From: DTKY01 sp037440765
GTDB lineage: Bacteria; Acidobacteriota; Terriglobia; Bryobacterales; Bryobacteraceae
Direction of reading: 5' to 3'
Assembly: GCA_037440765.1 (NCBI GenBank)
Contig: JBBITL010000032.1
Span: 1 to 45,762 of the forward strand
Length of the DNA stretch: 45,762 bases
Positions 17,317 to 25,795 of the stretch are shown piece by piece. The notes under the pieces were generated by a model. It made no database searches. It saw nothing but the letters and a program-made list of their open reading frames with translations, and had not been told where the DNA came from. Position numbers and translations under genes: made by a program. Position 1 is the first letter of the stretch. Each line of letters starts with the position of its first letter.

Positions 17317-18404
17317 ACTTCCTGAGACATGCCGCCTGCGCCGCGCTGCTGGCGGCGGCGGCCTCTGCCCAGCCCGCGCCGTTCGCCGGCGAGCTCGCCG
17401 GTCCCCTCGCCGCCAACTCGCTCAGGGCCGACGTCTCGTTTCTGGCCTCCGACGCGCTCAAGGGAAGGCCCACGCCTTCCCCGGAACTGGACATCGCGGC
17501 TGAGTTCATCGCGGCGCAGTTCAGGCGCGCCGGGCTGGAGCCGGCCGGAGATGACGGCTTCTTTCAGACCGGCGAGTTCACCTGGGTTACGGGCAGCAGG
17601 GGGCGGCGGCTGGCGCCGGCCGCAACGGCGCCCGCCTCCGAGGAGCCCGCCGCGCCGGTGAGGCTGCGCAACGTGGCCGGCATCCTTCGAGGCTCAGACC
17701 CCCTGCTGAAGGACAGCTACGTGATCTTGACGGCGCACTACGACCACCTGGGAGTCCGTGGCCCGGCCGAGGGCGACAACATTTACAACGGGGCGAACGA
17801 CAATGCCAGCGGGACGGCCCTGGTCATAGCCACGGCCAACGCCCTGGCGTCTCTCCCTCAGCGGCCTAAACGCAGCGTCGTGTTCATGACGTTCTTCGGC
17901 GAAGAGACCGGCATGCTCGGGTCCAGGCACTACACGAGCAACCCGCTGTTCCCGCTGGAGAAAACCGTCGCGCAGGTCAACCTGGAGCAGATGGGCCGCA
18001 CCGACGACGACTCCGGGCCCCGCCCCGGCCAGTTGAACGCCACCGGCTTCGACTACACCACCATCACGGAGGTGTTTCGGCAGGCCGGCGAACAAGTGGG
18101 CGTCCAGGTGGTCAAGGACGACAAGCGCAGCGACTCGTACTACGCGAGCAGCGACAACGCTCCGTTCGCGCTGGCCGGTGTGCCCGCCCACACCCTTTCG
18201 GTCGGGTACACGTTCCCCGACTATCACAGGCCGGGCGACGAGTGGCCGAAGCTGGACTACGACAACATGGCCAAGGTGGCCCGCGCCGTGGCGCTCGGCG
18301 TCCTGCGGCTTGCCGACAGCGCCGAGGAGCCCCGGTGGAACGAACACAACCCTCGCGCGGAGCGCTACATTCAGGCCCGCAAGAAGTCCCTGGCGGGGCA
18401 ATAG
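17313..18404 (+). CDS. Secreted M28-family zinc aminopeptidase
   Basis: A 363-aa protein with an N-terminal signal peptide (AACAALLAAAASAQ). The M28 metal site is visible: HYDHLG (His, Asp), NGANDNASGTAL (bridging Asp), FFGEETGMLGS (catalytic Glu-Glu), VNLEQMGR and the final histidine in the FPDYHRPGDEWPKLDY segment. Such enzymes remove N-terminal amino acids in the periplasm or outside the cell. The start is GTG at 17313, overlapping the kdsA stop. Substrate preference cannot be read from sequence. Placement behind kdsA looks like operon hitch-hiking. Confidence 0.9.
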   Translation: MNFLRHAACAALLAAAASAQPAPFAGELAGPLAANSLRADVSFLASDALKGRPTPSPELDIAAEFIAAQFRRAGLEPAGDDGFFQTGEFTWVTGSRGRRLAPAATAPASEEPAAPVRLRNVAGILRGSDPLLKDSYVILTAHYDHLGVRGPAEGDNIYNGANDNASGTALVIATANALASLPQRPKRSVVFMTFFGEETGMLGSRHYTSNPLFPLEKTVAQVNLEQMGRTDDDSGPRPGQLNATGFDYTTITEVFRQAGEQVGVQVVKDDKRSDSYYASSDNAPFALAGVPAHTLSVGYTFPDYHRPGDEWPKLDYDNMAKVARAVALGVLRLADSAEEPRWNEHNPRAERYIQARKKSLAGQ

Positions 18405-18471
18405 CCGTACGTACCCGGTCAACGCTTTCCGGCTGCCCGGCGTCATAATCTGAAGGGAGAGAGCGTGTCTG

Positions 18472-18942
18472 ATGGATAGACTGAAGCGGCAACACCGCGG
18501 TGGTTTCACCCTGATGGAACTGCTGATCGTTATCGCCATCATCGTGGTGCTGATCAGCGCCGCCGCACCCAAGTTCAGCCAGTACCTGATGAACGCCCGG
18601 GAGACGGCTGCCATGGGGGCCATCCGCACCATACACACGGCGCAGACGCAGTACAACTCCCAGTTTGGGCGTTTCGCCGCCAACCTCGTTGAGCTCGGCC
18701 CCCCCGCCAGCGGCCAGGAGGGTCCCGCCGGCGCCAACCTGATCCCATCCGACCTGGCTGCCGGGATCAAGGGGGGCTTCAGCTTCGTCATGGAAGCCAC
18801 CCCGACCGGCTACCGGCTTGTGGTTACGCCCGTGGCCTTCAACCGGGACGGGAGGCGCAGCTTCTACTCCGACCAGACCATGGTGCTGCGGCAGAACTGG
18901 GGGGCAGACCCCGCCTCCGCCTCGAGCCCGGAAGTCCAGTAG
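18472..18942 (+). CDS. Type IV pilin / type II secretion pseudopilin-like protein
   Basis: A 156-aa protein with a textbook class III signal: basic leader ending G11, cleavage before F12, then FTLMELLIVIAIIVVLIS with the conserved Glu at mature position 5. The C-terminal part is a small globular domain beginning TIHTAQTQYNSQFGRFA. The product would be processed by a prepilin peptidase and held in the inner membrane or assembled into a filament. No pilus assembly genes are in the window, so pilin and pseudopilin cannot be separated. A CATAAT box lies at 18444-18449. Confidence 0.88.
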   Translation: MDRLKRQHRGGFTLMELLIVIAIIVVLISAAAPKFSQYLMNARETAAMGAIRTIHTAQTQYNSQFGRFAANLVELGPPASGQEGPAGANLIPSDLAAGIKGGFSFVMEATPTGYRLVVTPVAFNRDGRRSFYSDQTMVLRQNWGADPASASSPEVQ

Positions 18943-18961
18943 CCCGACGGCTCCTCTGACG

Positions 18962-19579
18962 CTAGAAGTTGACTGTGAAGTCGACGAACAGGTTCACCCA
19001 GCGGTCCCGGGTCTTGACGGCTGGAACCGTGCCCAACGAGCCGCCGTCCGTGTAGCCGCGGTAGAACCGGCTGGTGACGCCCACCCGGAACATCTGGTAA
19101 CGGTCCAGCGCCCTGCTGGCCGCGGCCAGGGCGTACGTGCCCCACCCGCTCCGCGAGCTGCAAGCGGGACACGCGAAGCGGTAGTAGCTGCTGGGTTGGT
19201 TCAAACGCTCCGAGTAGCGCATGTAGGCGCCCCCGCCTCCGGCCGACAGCATCCAGCGCCCGTCGCTCACCGGAAGCACCAGGCGCGCGCCGGCCGGGAT
19301 CAGATACTGAAGATCGCGGATCCGCAGGTAGCCGTACTCTGAGGGGATGAAGTCCCTCACGCGGGCCGCCCCGAAGACGGCGTCGAGCCCGGCGTCGGCC
19401 TGCAGCCAGCTCCTCCAGCGATACCCGTAGCTCACGCTCACCCCGGCGCTGTTGCTGAACGCCCCGGAAAGCTCTCCGCCCGGAAGCGCAGCGCCAGCTC
19501 CCAAAGTGACGCTGTGCCGCGGATGCGTGGGTTGCGCGGCGAGCGGCAGCGCCAAAGCCAGCAAGACCAGACCTCTCAT
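18962..19579 (-). CDS. Outer-membrane beta-barrel-like protein
   Basis: A 205-aa secreted protein of unknown function. A signal peptide (LVLLALALPLAAQ) is followed by alternating beta-strand segments rich in Gly and aromatics (AGVSVSYGYRWRSWLQAD, QMFRVGVTSRFYRGYTD), ending WVNLFVDFTVNF. The terminal phenylalanine is the usual signal for barrel insertion by Bam. A CPAC pair in an apparent loop may form a disulfide. It converges on the pseudopilin gene with 19 nt between. Confidence 0.65.
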   Translation of the reverse strand: MRGLVLLALALPLAAQPTHPRHSVTLGAGAALPGGELSGAFSNSAGVSVSYGYRWRSWLQADAGLDAVFGAARVRDFIPSEYGYLRIRDLQYLIPAGARLVLPVSDGRWMLSAGGGGAYMRYSERLNQPSSYYRFACPACSSRSGWGTYALAAASRALDRYQMFRVGVTSRFYRGYTDGGSLGTVPAVKTRDRWVNLFVDFTVNF

Positions 19580-19668
19580 ATGTCCCCTATGACGCTGAGG
19601 CGCCCCAATCGGTTTCTACGCCTGGCGTGATTCTTCGCGCCTCCGCATCCTCCTGACGGCCGGCGGGG

Positions 19669-20070
19669 CTACCGCGACTTCTGCGGCGGCTTCCGCCAGG
19701 CGCCGAGCGCGGCGAGCACGGCCGCCGCCGATGCGTACAGGGCGGTATTGAAATCGCCCGATCCCGGCGTGTAGCCGTAACTGGACATGAAGAAGAAGCG
19801 CACCACCAGCAACATGACGACGAGGCTCCAGACCACGTATAGCCCCTGCGCCTTGTGCCGCACGGCCAGCATCAGCACCACGATGCCGATCAGCGCAACG
19901 CCCACCAGCCCGTAGACCAGCGGCCTGCCGGTCAACCCCGGAAGGAAGTCGAAGTTGACGGTCTGCTGACCGCTCAGCAGAATCACGCCCGCCATCACGA
20001 GCGAGACCGTAATGAACAGGGCGTGGAATAGGTAGGAAAACCCGCGCAGAAGCCACCGAATTCCCTTCAC
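19669..20070 (-). CDS. Small four-helix membrane protein, unknown function
   Basis: A 133-aa protein with four predicted membrane helices: about 9-33 (FSYLFHALFITVSLVMAGVI), 48-70, 78-93 and 108-125. The C-terminus is basic (RKPPQKSR), probably cytoplasmic. I recognise no family. It is divergent from hrcA, with about 130 bp between them, and lies upstream of the beta-barrel gene on the same strand (89-nt gap). Confidence 0.7.
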   Translation of the reverse strand: MKGIRWLLRGFSYLFHALFITVSLVMAGVILLSGQQTVNFDFLPGLTGRPLVYGLVGVALIGIVVLMLAVRHKAQGLYVVWSLVVMLLVVRFFFMSSYGYTPGSGDFNTALYASAAAVLAALGAWRKPPQKSR

Positions 20071-20203
20071 TGGTAATCTCCGTGTCTTGAGATGCGTCGA
20101 TTCGATCAGGTGCTATTGTATCAGGCTTCCGATCCGCCGGCCTTGCTTCTCGTGGCCGGGTTTTCCTAGAATATTTTCGGGGGCAGTCCCCGCCAGCAAG
20201 AGC

Positions 20204-21241
20204 ATGGCTGAACAGGCCCGGTTGTCGTCACGCAAGGGGCAGGTGTTGCGCGAGATCGTCCGCGCGTACATCGAGACGGCGGAGCCTGTCGCCTCGCGCA
20301 CGGTCTCCATTAGGCACGGCGCCTGGCTCAGCCCGGCCAGCATTCGCAACGTGATGGCGGACCTGTCCGATGAAGGCTACCTCACGCAACCGCATACTTC
20401 CGCCGGCCGGGTCCCCACCGAAAAGGCCTTCCGCGCCTTCGTCCGGGGGCTGACCCTGAGGCCGCTCCCGGCGGCCGAGGTGCAGCGTGTCCAGGAGGGG
20501 TTCCAGGGGGTGGAGTCGCTGGAGGAGGGAATCGAGCGCTCCAGCCGTCTGCTCACCGATCTCACGCAGGCCGTGGGCATCGCCGCCGCCATACCGGCCG
20601 CCAGCCAGACGCTTGACCATATCGAGATTCTGCCGCTGGCCGGCCGCCGGGTGCTGGTGGTTCTGGTCACCCGCGACCACATGGTGCGCAACCGCGTGGT
20701 TCACCTGGAAGACAGCATCGACTCCGACGACCTGCTGTCCATCCGGAACTATATCAACCAGAACTTCAGCGGCTGGGTGATCTCAGACCTGCGCCAGGAG
20801 CTGGACCGCAGGCTCCGGCTTCAGAGCGCCTACTACGACGCGCTGCTCAAGCGGCTGAACTCCCTGTTGGCCAAGGGACTGTTCGACGTGGACCTCGGCC
20901 CCGCCGTGCACTTGGAGGGGACTTCCTGCCTGATTGCATTGGACCTGCATCTCACGCGGGAGAAGATGCGCGAACTGTTGCGCGCCCTGGAGGAAAAGAA
21001 GCGCATCCTCCAGTTGCTGGACCGCTTCCTGGAGGAGCCTTCGGAAGAGGTTAGGGTCCAGGTCGGCCTCGGGGACCTGCACCCCGCCATGCGCGAACTG
21101 GCGCTCATCGGAATCCGCGTGGCGGCTCCCGGCGGCATGGCGGCCAAGGTCGCGGTTCTCGGCCCCATGCGGATGAACTACTCGCGGGTCATGTCGGCGG
21201 TGTGGGGTGTGGGGCGGGCGCTTCAGAATATTCCTTCCTGA
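20204..21241 (+). CDS. hrcA: Heat-inducible transcription repressor
   Basis: A 345-aa HrcA, repressor of chaperone genes that binds CIRCE operators and needs GroEL to fold. The N-terminal winged helix is visible (LREIVRAYIETAEPVASRTV, SPASIRNVMADLSDEGYL, PHTSAGRVPTEKAFRAFV), followed by the GAF-like core and dimerisation region. The frame is open from 20087 but family homology begins at the ATG at 20204. No CIRCE repeat (TTAGCACTC-N9-GAGTGCTAA) is seen in the 130 bp upstream, so this operon may not be self-regulated. grpE and dnaJ follow. Confidence 0.95.
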   Translation: MAEQARLSSRKGQVLREIVRAYIETAEPVASRTVSIRHGAWLSPASIRNVMADLSDEGYLTQPHTSAGRVPTEKAFRAFVRGLTLRPLPAAEVQRVQEGFQGVESLEEGIERSSRLLTDLTQAVGIAAAIPAASQTLDHIEILPLAGRRVLVVLVTRDHMVRNRVVHLEDSIDSDDLLSIRNYINQNFSGWVISDLRQELDRRLRLQSAYYDALLKRLNSLLAKGLFDVDLGPAVHLEGTSCLIALDLHLTREKMRELLRALEEKKRILQLLDRFLEEPSEEVRVQVGLGDLHPAMRELALIGIRVAAPGGMAAKVAVLGPMRMNYSRVMSAVWGVGRALQNIPS

Positions 21242-21269
21242 GCGGTCTGTTAACCTGGAAACAGTGGCT

Positions 21270-21854
21270 ATGTTGAAGAAAGAAGGAGACGTCCCCGCCG
21301 GCGCCGGGGGGACAGCAGGGCAACCTCCGGAAGCGGGCGGCGCCGTCGACCTGCTGGAAGCGGCCTCTCAACTGGCGGCGGTAACAGCCGAAAGGGACCA
21401 GCTCCTCATGGAGAAGGCCGAGCTCCAGGACCGCCTGCTGCGGCGGATAGCGGAGTTCGAGAACTTCCGCCGGCGCGCCGAGCGCGAGAAGTCCGAATCC
21501 CGGGAATTCGCCACAATGGAGACGCTTCGCCTGCTGCTGCCGTTCCTGGACGACATCGAACGCGCGCTGGGGACCGAAACACAGGACAAGGAATACGCGC
21601 GGGGCATGGGACTGATCGTCCAGCGGCTGTCGGCGGAGCTCCGGAAGGCGGGCCTGGAGCCCGTCGAGACCGCCGGGAAGAAGTTCGACCCCCACTTGCA
21701 CCACGCCCTGGAGATGCACCCGGCCACGGATGCCGGGGAGCACGACATCCTGGCGGAGTTTCAGAAGGGGTACATGTTCCGGGGCAAGCTGTTGCGCCCG
21801 GCCATGGTCAGGGTGGCTGTCACTCCGCCCTCTGACCGGCAAGAAGAGAAGTGA
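21270..21854 (+). CDS. grpE: Nucleotide exchange factor GrpE
   Basis: A 194-aa GrpE, which releases ADP from DnaK. A disordered N-terminus leads into a long coiled coil (AAVTAERDQLLMEKAELQDR, IAEFENFRRRAEREKSE), then the four-helix and beta-wing regions ending in DILAEFQKGYMFRGKLLRPA and MVRVA. The frame extends to 21207, but the ATG at 21270 gives a normal length and lies 28 nt after hrcA. The stop overlaps the dnaJ GTG start. Confidence 0.96.
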   Translation: MLKKEGDVPAGAGGTAGQPPEAGGAVDLLEAASQLAAVTAERDQLLMEKAELQDRLLRRIAEFENFRRRAEREKSESREFATMETLRLLLPFLDDIERALGTETQDKEYARGMGLIVQRLSAELRKAGLEPVETAGKKFDPHLHHALEMHPATDAGEHDILAEFQKGYMFRGKLLRPAMVRVAVTPPSDRQEEK

Positions 21855-22972
21855 CCAAGCGCGATTACTACGAGGTATTGGGAGTCGGACGCGGCGCCGA
21901 CTTGCAGGAGATCAAGAGCGCCTACCGCAGGATGGCGCTCAAGTATCATCCGGACCGCAACCCGGGCAGCCGGGACGCCGAGGAGCACTTCAAGGAAGCG
22001 GCCGAGGCGTACAGCGTGCTCAGCGATAGCCAGAAGCGCGCCAGCTATGACCGTTTCGGCCACGCCGGCCTGGGCGCGCCGCCGGGAGGCCCCGCCGGTT
22101 TCGATCCCAACATCTTCGCCGACTTCAGCGACATCTTCGGGGACTTCTTCGGCTTCGGCGACCTGTTCGGCTCCGGCGGCCGCCCGCGTACGCGCCCGGC
22201 GCGAGGCGACGATCTCCGCTACGACCTGGAGATCGGCTTCGAAGACGCCGTCAACGGCATGAGCGCCGAGATCCTGATCCCCCGCGAGGAGACCTGCCGG
22301 CGCTGCCAGGGAAATCGTGCCGAGCCGGGCTCGGGGCTCACCACCTGCCAGACCTGCCGCGGGCGGGGCGAGGTCGTCTATCAGCAGAGCTTCCTGTCGA
22401 TCCGGCGCACCTGCGCCCAGTGCGGAGGCAGCGGCAAGATCATACGGCAGCCATGCAGCCAGTGCCGGGGGCAGGGCACCGTCCGCGCCGAGCGCAGGCT
22501 CAAGGTAAACGTCCCTCCGGGCGTGGACAACGGAACCCACCTGCGGCTGAGCCAGGAGGGACAGGCCGGCTACAACGGAGGCCCGGCCGGCGATCTCTAC
22601 GTCGTGCTGAAGGTCAAGGAGCACCCGATCTTCGTGCGTGACGAGAGCAACATCCATTGCACGCTGCCGGTCAACATCGCGCAGGCCGCGCTGGGCGCCC
22701 AGTTGGAGGTCCCGACCCTGGACGGAACGCAGACGCTGGCGATCCCGGAGGCCACGCAGCACGGGGCCCAGTTCCGTCTCCGCAACCAGGGGATGCCGCG
22801 TCTGAACGGCGGCGGCCGGGGCGACCTGTTCGTCCACATCGAGCTGAGAGTTCCCGCGAAACTGACCCGCGACCAGCGCAGGCTTCTCGAACAACTCTCC
22901 GAGACGCTCCCCGCCGAGAACCAGCCCAAGCAGAAAGGGCTGTTCGACAAGGTAAGGGAATACTTCGTATAG
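21851..22972 (+). CDS. dnaJ: Chaperone DnaJ
   Basis: A 373-aa type I Hsp40. The J domain has HPD at 33-35. A Gly/Phe-rich linker follows (FADFSDIFGDFFGFGDLFGS), then four zinc-binding repeats: CRRCQGNR, CQTCRGRG, CAQCGGSG and CSQCRGQG. The first repeat has lost its final glycine but keeps both cysteines. The substrate-binding C-terminal domains end at KVREYFV. The start is GTG, coupled to grpE. dnaK, its ATPase partner, is not in this cluster. Confidence 0.97.
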   Translation: MTKRDYYEVLGVGRGADLQEIKSAYRRMALKYHPDRNPGSRDAEEHFKEAAEAYSVLSDSQKRASYDRFGHAGLGAPPGGPAGFDPNIFADFSDIFGDFFGFGDLFGSGGRPRTRPARGDDLRYDLEIGFEDAVNGMSAEILIPREETCRRCQGNRAEPGSGLTTCQTCRGRGEVVYQQSFLSIRRTCAQCGGSGKIIRQPCSQCRGQGTVRAERRLKVNVPPGVDNGTHLRLSQEGQAGYNGGPAGDLYVVLKVKEHPIFVRDESNIHCTLPVNIAQAALGAQLEVPTLDGTQTLAIPEATQHGAQFRLRNQGMPRLNGGGRGDLFVHIELRVPAKLTRDQRRLLEQLSETLPAENQPKQKGLFDKVREYFV

Positions 22973-22980
22973 CGTTGCTA

Positions 22981-23009
22981 TTGACCAATACCACAACATG
23001 TGGTATTCT
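22981..23009 (+). promoter_or_regulatory. Promoter with palindromic operator before the serine-synthesis operon
   Basis: TTGACC (22981-22986) and TATTCT (23004-23009) are spaced by exactly 17 bp, a good vegetative sigma promoter. A perfect inverted repeat, AATACCACA (22987-22995) and TGTGGTATT (22999-23007) with a 3-nt centre, fills the spacer and runs into the -10 box. A bound repressor there would block polymerase. The ATG at 23028 is only about 12 nt past the expected transcription start. Confidence 0.55.
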
Positions 23010-23027
23010 TAGGGGCTACCCGCCATT

Positions 23028-24206
23028 ATGCACATACACAAAACCCGTCTATTAACTCCCGGGCCGACGCCTCTTTACCCCCCGGCCCTGCACGCCATGA
23101 TGGGGTCCGACGTACACCACCGCACGGAGGATTTCCGCAGCGTGTACCGTGCGATGCTGGCGGACCTCAAGCAGATCATGGGCACGTCGAACGACGTGCT
23201 GGTGATGGTGGCCTCCGGCTCGGGGGCCATGGAATCGGCGGTCTCAAACCTGTTCTCCCCGGGAGATAAGGTCATTGTGTGTTCGGCGGGCAAATTCGGC
23301 GAGCGCTGGATCGAGATGGCCAGAGCGTTCGGCCTCGACGCCGTCGTGCTGAAGGCGGAGTACGGCAGCGCCGTGAAGCCCGAGGAGGTGGAAGCCGCCT
23401 TGGCCGCCAACCCCGGCGCGCGCGGAGTGTTCGTGCAGGCTTCGGAGACCTCGACCGGTGCCCAGCACGACGTGCGCGCCATGGGACAGGCTGTCGCCCG
23501 GACCGACGCCATCTTCGTGGTAGACGCCATCACCGGCCTGGGCACCATGCCGCTCCACATCGAAGCCTGGGGGCTGGACGTGGTGGTGGGCGGCTCGCAG
23601 AAGGCCTTCATGATTCCCCCGGGCCTGGCCTTTCTGGCCATCAGCCCGAAGGCCTGGAAACACGCCGAGAGCGCCACGCTGCCGCACTACTACTTCGACT
23701 TGAAGAAGGAAAAGAAGAACGCCGCGCTCGGCGAATCGAGCTGGACGCCGAACACGTCGCTCATCATCGCGCTTAACGCGGCGCTTGCCTACATCAAGTC
23801 CGTGGGCATGGACAGGCTCATCGAAAACGCGCAGATTCTGGCGGCCGCTACGCGCGCGGCCGCCACCGAGCTGGGACTGGAGCTGTTCGCGCCCGGCTCA
23901 CCCGGATCGGCGGTGACCGCCGTGAAGGCTCCCCCCGGCTGGGACAGCGGCCTGATCGTCAAGGAATTCCGCAACAGGTTCGGGGCCATCATCGCCAACG
24001 GGCAGGGCTCCATGAAGGGCAAGATCTTCAGGATCGCCCACCTCGGCTACTTCGATATCGCCGACCTGTTCGGCGTGGTGGCCGAACTGGAACTGATTCT
24101 GGGCGCCAACGGCCACCCGGTGCGCCTGGGCGAAGGCGTGGCCGCGGTGCAGAGGATCTACGCCGAGGCCGCCGGGCTGACTCTCAAACCGGAGGGACGC
24201 AAGTGA
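23028..24206 (+). CDS. Class V PLP aminotransferase, probable phosphoserine aminotransferase
   Basis: A 392-aa fold type I aminotransferase of the alanine-glyoxylate/serine-pyruvate branch. Motifs: LTPGPTPLYP at the N-terminus, ASGSGAMES binding the PLP phosphate, VVDAITG with D166 at the pyridine nitrogen, and GGSQKAFM with K192 as Schiff-base lysine. It overlaps serA by 4 nt. In several phyla lacking classical SerC, such an enzyme beside serA turns phosphohydroxypyruvate into phosphoserine, so that role is inferred from context. Serine-glyoxylate transamination is the main alternative. Confidence 0.85.
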   Translation: MHIHKTRLLTPGPTPLYPPALHAMMGSDVHHRTEDFRSVYRAMLADLKQIMGTSNDVLVMVASGSGAMESAVSNLFSPGDKVIVCSAGKFGERWIEMARAFGLDAVVLKAEYGSAVKPEEVEAALAANPGARGVFVQASETSTGAQHDVRAMGQAVARTDAIFVVDAITGLGTMPLHIEAWGLDVVVGGSQKAFMIPPGLAFLAISPKAWKHAESATLPHYYFDLKKEKKNAALGESSWTPNTSLIIALNAALAYIKSVGMDRLIENAQILAAATRAAATELGLELFAPGSPGSAVTAVKAPPGWDSGLIVKEFRNRFGAIIANGQGSMKGKIFRIAHLGYFDIADLFGVVAELELILGANGHPVRLGEGVAAVQRIYAEAAGLTLKPEGRK

Positions 24207-25795
24207 AGATCCTGGTGGCGGAACCCATGGCGGCGGCCGGGCTGGAACTGCTCCGCAGCCAGCCCGGCTGGGAAGTGATCGCCTCCAATCCCAAGGAGTA
24301 CCAGGATCACCTGGCGGGCGCCGATGCGCTGGTGGTGCGCAGCGCCGTCAAGGTGACCAAACAGGTCCTGGAGAAGGCCCCGAATCTGCGTGTCATCGGC
24401 CGCGCGGGCGTGGGCGTGGATAACGTAGACATCCCGGCCGCCACGGCGGCGGGCGTGCTGGTCATGAACACGCCCGGCGGCAACGCCGTGTCGGTGGCCG
24501 AGCACACGCTGGCGCTGATGCTGGCCATGGCCCGCGGCATCCCCCAGGCCAGCCTCTCGACCAAGAGCGGCAAGTGGGAGAAGAAGAAGTTCCTGGGCAG
24601 CGAGCTGCGCGGCAAGACGCTCGGCATCATCGGTCTCGGGAGCATAGGCCGCGAGGTGGCGCGGCTGGCGCGGGCTTTCGAGATGAGGGTGATCGCCTGC
24701 GATCCCTACGTCAGCCCCCGCGTGGTTGAAGACGCGAGCGTGCAACTGACGGAGATCAACGGGCTGTACGCCGCCTCCGACTACATCGCTCTGCACCTGG
24801 CGCTCACACCGGAAACCCGCGGCCTGATCTCGCGGGACGCCTTTGCCAGGATGCGCGACGGGGTGCGGCTGGTAAACTGCGCGCGTGGCGAGCTGATCGA
24901 CGCGGCGGCCCTCGGCGAGGCCATCAAGTCCGGCAAGGTGGCCGGCGCCGCGCTGGATGTGTTCGACGCCGAACCGCCCCCGGCGGACTATCCGCTGTTC
25001 GGGCTGGAGGCGGTGGTGGCCACCCCGCACATCGCCGGATCGACCGAGGAGGCCCAGGAGATTGTAGGTGTCCGCATCGCCGAACAGATGGCCGAGTACC
25101 TGCGCCACGGCATCGCCATCAACGCCGTCAACCTGCCGGCCCTGCCGCCCGAGCAGTACCGGCTGATCGAGCCCTACATCGCCCTGGCCGAGAGGCTGGG
25201 GGCTTTCGCCGCGCAGGTCGCCGAGGGAAACCCGAAGGCCGTGCGCCTGGCGTACCTGGGAAAGCTGGCCGACAGCGACACGCACCTGGTCCGGAACGCG
25301 GGGCTGGCCGGAGCGCTGAACCGCTGGATCTCGCTCAAGGCCAACCTGGTGAACGCCATGCAGATTGCCGCCGAACGCGGCCTGACCGTGGCCGAGCGGC
25401 ACCAGGGGCGCAGCGCCCACGTCGATTCCATCCAGCTCGAGCTGGAGACCGACTCCGGCGTCACTTCGGTTGAAGGCGCGGTCCTGCTGGGCAAACCCCG
25501 CCTGCTGCAAGTGGACGGCATCCAGCTCGAAGCCACTCTGAGCGGGCGCCTGCTCTACATGCGCAACAAGGACGTTCCGGGCGTCATCGGGCACGTCGGA
25601 ACGGTGCTGGGCCGGAGCGGGGTCAACATCGCCAACTTCGCGCTCGGCCGCCAGGACGCGCCGCCGCGCCCCGGGGTCACGCTGGACGCCGTGGCAGTGG
25701 TCGAAACCGACGAGGCCGTGCCGGACGCGGTGCTGGCCCTGCTCCGCGAAAACCCCGCCGTCAAGGTGGCCAAGACCGTGGAGTTCACCCCCTGA
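24203..25795 (+). CDS. serA: D-3-phosphoglycerate dehydrogenase
   Basis: A 530-aa long-form SerA, oxidising 3-phosphoglycerate in the first step of serine synthesis. The NAD-binding GLGSIG is at 144-149. Catalytic residues are R228 (CARGELID), E257 (DVFDAEPP) and H276 (TPHIAGST). After the catalytic unit comes the extra substrate-binding domain of the long form (residues about 315-450) and a C-terminal ACT domain (MRNKDVPGVIGHVGTVLGRS), which usually gives serine feedback control. The start is GTG at 24203. The 3' end overlaps the convergent corrinoid-activator gene by 11 bp. Confidence 0.97.
   Translation: MKILVAEPMAAAGLELLRSQPGWEVIASNPKEYQDHLAGADALVVRSAVKVTKQVLEKAPNLRVIGRAGVGVDNVDIPAATAAGVLVMNTPGGNAVSVAEHTLALMLAMARGIPQASLSTKSGKWEKKKFLGSELRGKTLGIIGLGSIGREVARLARAFEMRVIACDPYVSPRVVEDASVQLTEINGLYAASDYIALHLALTPETRGLISRDAFARMRDGVRLVNCARGELIDAAALGEAIKSGKVAGAALDVFDAEPPPADYPLFGLEAVVATPHIAGSTEEAQEIVGVRIAEQMAEYLRHGIAINAVNLPALPPEQYRLIEPYIALAERLGAFAAQVAEGNPKAVRLAYLGKLADSDTHLVRNAGLAGALNRWISLKANLVNAMQIAAERGLTVAERHQGRSAHVDSIQLELETDSGVTSVEGAVLLGKPRLLQVDGIQLEATLSGRLLYMRNKDVPGVIGHVGTVLGRSGVNIANFALGRQDAPPRPGVTLDAVAVVETDEAVPDAVLALLRENPAVKVAKTVEFTP

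Noticed and set aside
20071..20203. CIRCE operator before hrcA
   Set aside because: No TTAGCACTC or GAGTGCTAA half-site, even degenerate, was found.
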